From the NCBI GenBank assembly GCA_051453625.1, contig JBOZIK010000001.1:286978892-287010839 (forward strand): 31,948 nucleotides of DNA, written 5' to 3'. Shown in pieces: positions 30,909 through 31,948 of this stretch; positions within the stretch are counted from its first letter, which is position 1, and every line of letters begins with the position of its first letter. The position numbers were made by a program, and so were the translations under genes. The notes under the pieces were generated by a model. It was not told where the DNA came from. It saw only the letters and a list, made by a program, of their open reading frames with translations, and did no database searches. This DNA comes from Welwitschia mirabilis. Lineage: Eukaryota; Gnetophyta; Gnetopsida; Welwitschiales.

Positions 30909-31370
30909 TAACTTCTAGAATTAAACATCTATCAATCTGATTCAACCAAACAGATTCTCTTAAAGAAATATGGGAAAGATGACTCATATAAGAAATATTG
31001 GAAGGGTCAAATTCCAGAAAAAATTGAAGCTTTTTATTGGTTAAAGAACGACCATAGAGTTCTAACCAGAGATCAATTGCTCAAGAGAGGGTTTCAAGTG
31101 GAAACAAACTATCCTATCTGTCAATCAAGTCCTGAAACTGCACAGCACTTAGTTCATCAATGCACTTGGAGCAAAGAATTAGTTTCCATTATGAAGATGT
31201 ACTACCAAACCTATAACGTCCCTGATACACAATTAATGGATGAGATTTCTTTGACGTATTGCTAGATTTGAAAAATAAAAAATGATCTGATTTTCAATAA
31301 CGCCCCTTTACCTTTTCCTATAAATATTGCAAGGAGGATCAAACACTACCATTTTCAGATCAAGTTTGTG
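30909..31370 (+). pseudogene. LINE ORF2 C-terminal relic with zf-RVT cysteine-histidine motif
   Basis: The frame on multiples of 3 reads KKYWKGQIPEKIEAFYWLKN, DHRVLTRDQLLKRGFQ, then CQSSPETAQHLVHQC. K-I-x-x-F-x-W-L...R.LT+D.L.+RG...C.x-x-C-x...E-x..H-L...C is the pattern of the zinc-binding domain at the end of plant LINE reverse transcriptases. Here the first Cys of the pair is Tyr or displaced (NYPICQ). The frame stops at 31263 (TAG) and again at 31269 (TGA), both probably from TGG, and continues as KIKNDLIFNNAPLPF. The RT domain proper is missing, so this is a truncated or decayed copy. Confidence 0.75.
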
Positions 31371-31437
31371 GACCTTTGGTCTAATGGTAAAGATATCTAC
31401 TTGTGAGACAACAAGTTCCAAGTTCGATTCCCATGTT
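31366..31437 (+). repeat. tRNA-like SINE head with A and B boxes
   Basis: TGGTCTAATGG at 31377-31387 fits the RNA polymerase III A box (TRGYnnAnnnG). AGTTCGATTCC at 31421-31431 fits the B box (GGTTCGAnTCC) with one mismatch. The spacing of 44 bp matches tRNA-derived SINEs. It cannot fold as a full tRNA: no matching acceptor stem is visible, and a 10-N gap follows. It directly follows the LINE relic. Confidence 0.6.
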
Positions 31438-31447
31438 NNNNNNNNNN

Positions 31448-31948
31448 TGGGAGCTACACCTATCGTCGAGCCTTTCAACCTTGGTATTGCATTACCAATT
31501 TTTGGTTTTTTGATGGGGTTTTATGAGTTATTTTACAGGACTTTTATACAGGTTTAGGTGCAATTCTGAGGATTTTGGAGATTCAATAGAAAATCTCAGA
31601 AATGTGTGATTCTTACCGAGATTTGATGTATTAAAGGCATATTCTGATGCATAGAGCTTTGGAGAAGGATTACTAACAAAAATGCTAGAATTCTCTTCAA
31701 GAAAATAATCAAATAAAACCATCGTCCCCTCTGTCATCCCCACGACAGGTAGGATGACGACTGCTAATGTGGACTACTGAATCATTGCTAAGTCATCATT
31801 CTAAGTCATCTTTTATAATGTGTTCTCGTCCCCCATATCTTTCGGATGACATCGTCGATGACACTAACATGTAACCGATTCTAACAGTTACCCTTGACCA
31901 TTTCATCTGTTTTGGAGTTGTAAATGAGCATGCCTAACAGTGCCTTCT
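31448..31948. other. No gene seen
   Basis: The AT-rich tail of the possible SINE (ttttggttttttgatg near 31500) is followed by DNA with repeated gatgac/gtcatc words between 31725 and 31865, including atcgtcgat. No coding motif. Confidence 0.4.

Noticed and set aside
31366-31437. A functional tRNA gene
   Set aside because: A and B boxes are present, but no complementary acceptor stem or convincing anticodon arm is seen. A SINE head is the better reading.

Overview
This is a stretch of plant nuclear genome. Everything recognisable is either a decayed plant retroelement or part of an intron-rich nuclear gene. The coding pieces are broken by introns and stops, the intergenic DNA is AT-rich, and there are no operons or ribosome-binding sites. 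Old, heavily diverged LTR elements around a gene with kilobase-scale introns fit a large plant genome, possibly a gymnosperm. That last point is inference only. Runs of N (about 100, 468, 428, 100, 983, 10, 165, 430 and 10 bases) show a draft assembly.

Positions 1-8438 are the 3' three quarters of one plus-strand Ty1/copia retrotransposon of the Sire/Maximus type. In order it carries the Gag tail with two zinc knuckles, protease, integrase, reverse transcriptase, RNase H, an extra third ORF after pol, a polypurine tract and the 3' LTR. The 5' LTR lies off the left edge. The element is dead: it has frameshifts, at least a dozen in-frame stops (most explained by C-to-T or G-to-A changes), a mutated protease active site and a roughly 406-bp insertion. 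Its spacer and its U3 both carry arrays built on GACGTC/GACATC.

Positions 8439-10350 show no gene. Positions 10351-12816 are a second, much older plus-strand copia relic from a different lineage (integrase, RT, RNase H). Possible LTR sequence with a duplicated TATA box follows it.

Positions 15756-18519 on the minus strand hold the best host-gene evidence. Four exons have splice sites, and the three junctions that can be tested agree in phase. I do not recognise the protein. More minus-strand coding-like pieces occur at 18653-18776, 19255-19540, 26737-26900, 27086-27309 and 28208-28357. The last looks like the start of a PH domain and sits below a CpG-rich, promoter-like stretch. Whether these belong to one gene or two is unresolved. 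Between them, at about 19828-24825, lies a minus-strand LTR element with related end repeats and an initiator-tRNA-Met primer site but no recognisable coding capacity.

Positions 28860-31948 hold two related tRNA-type SINE copies (one with a 17-bp target-site duplication), a LINE C-terminal relic and a tRNA-like sequence at its end. I found no CRISPR array, defence island, intact rRNA or tRNA gene, or other clearly new molecular system. The most unusual items are the GACGTC arrays, the third ORF of the Sire-like element and the unidentified split gene.
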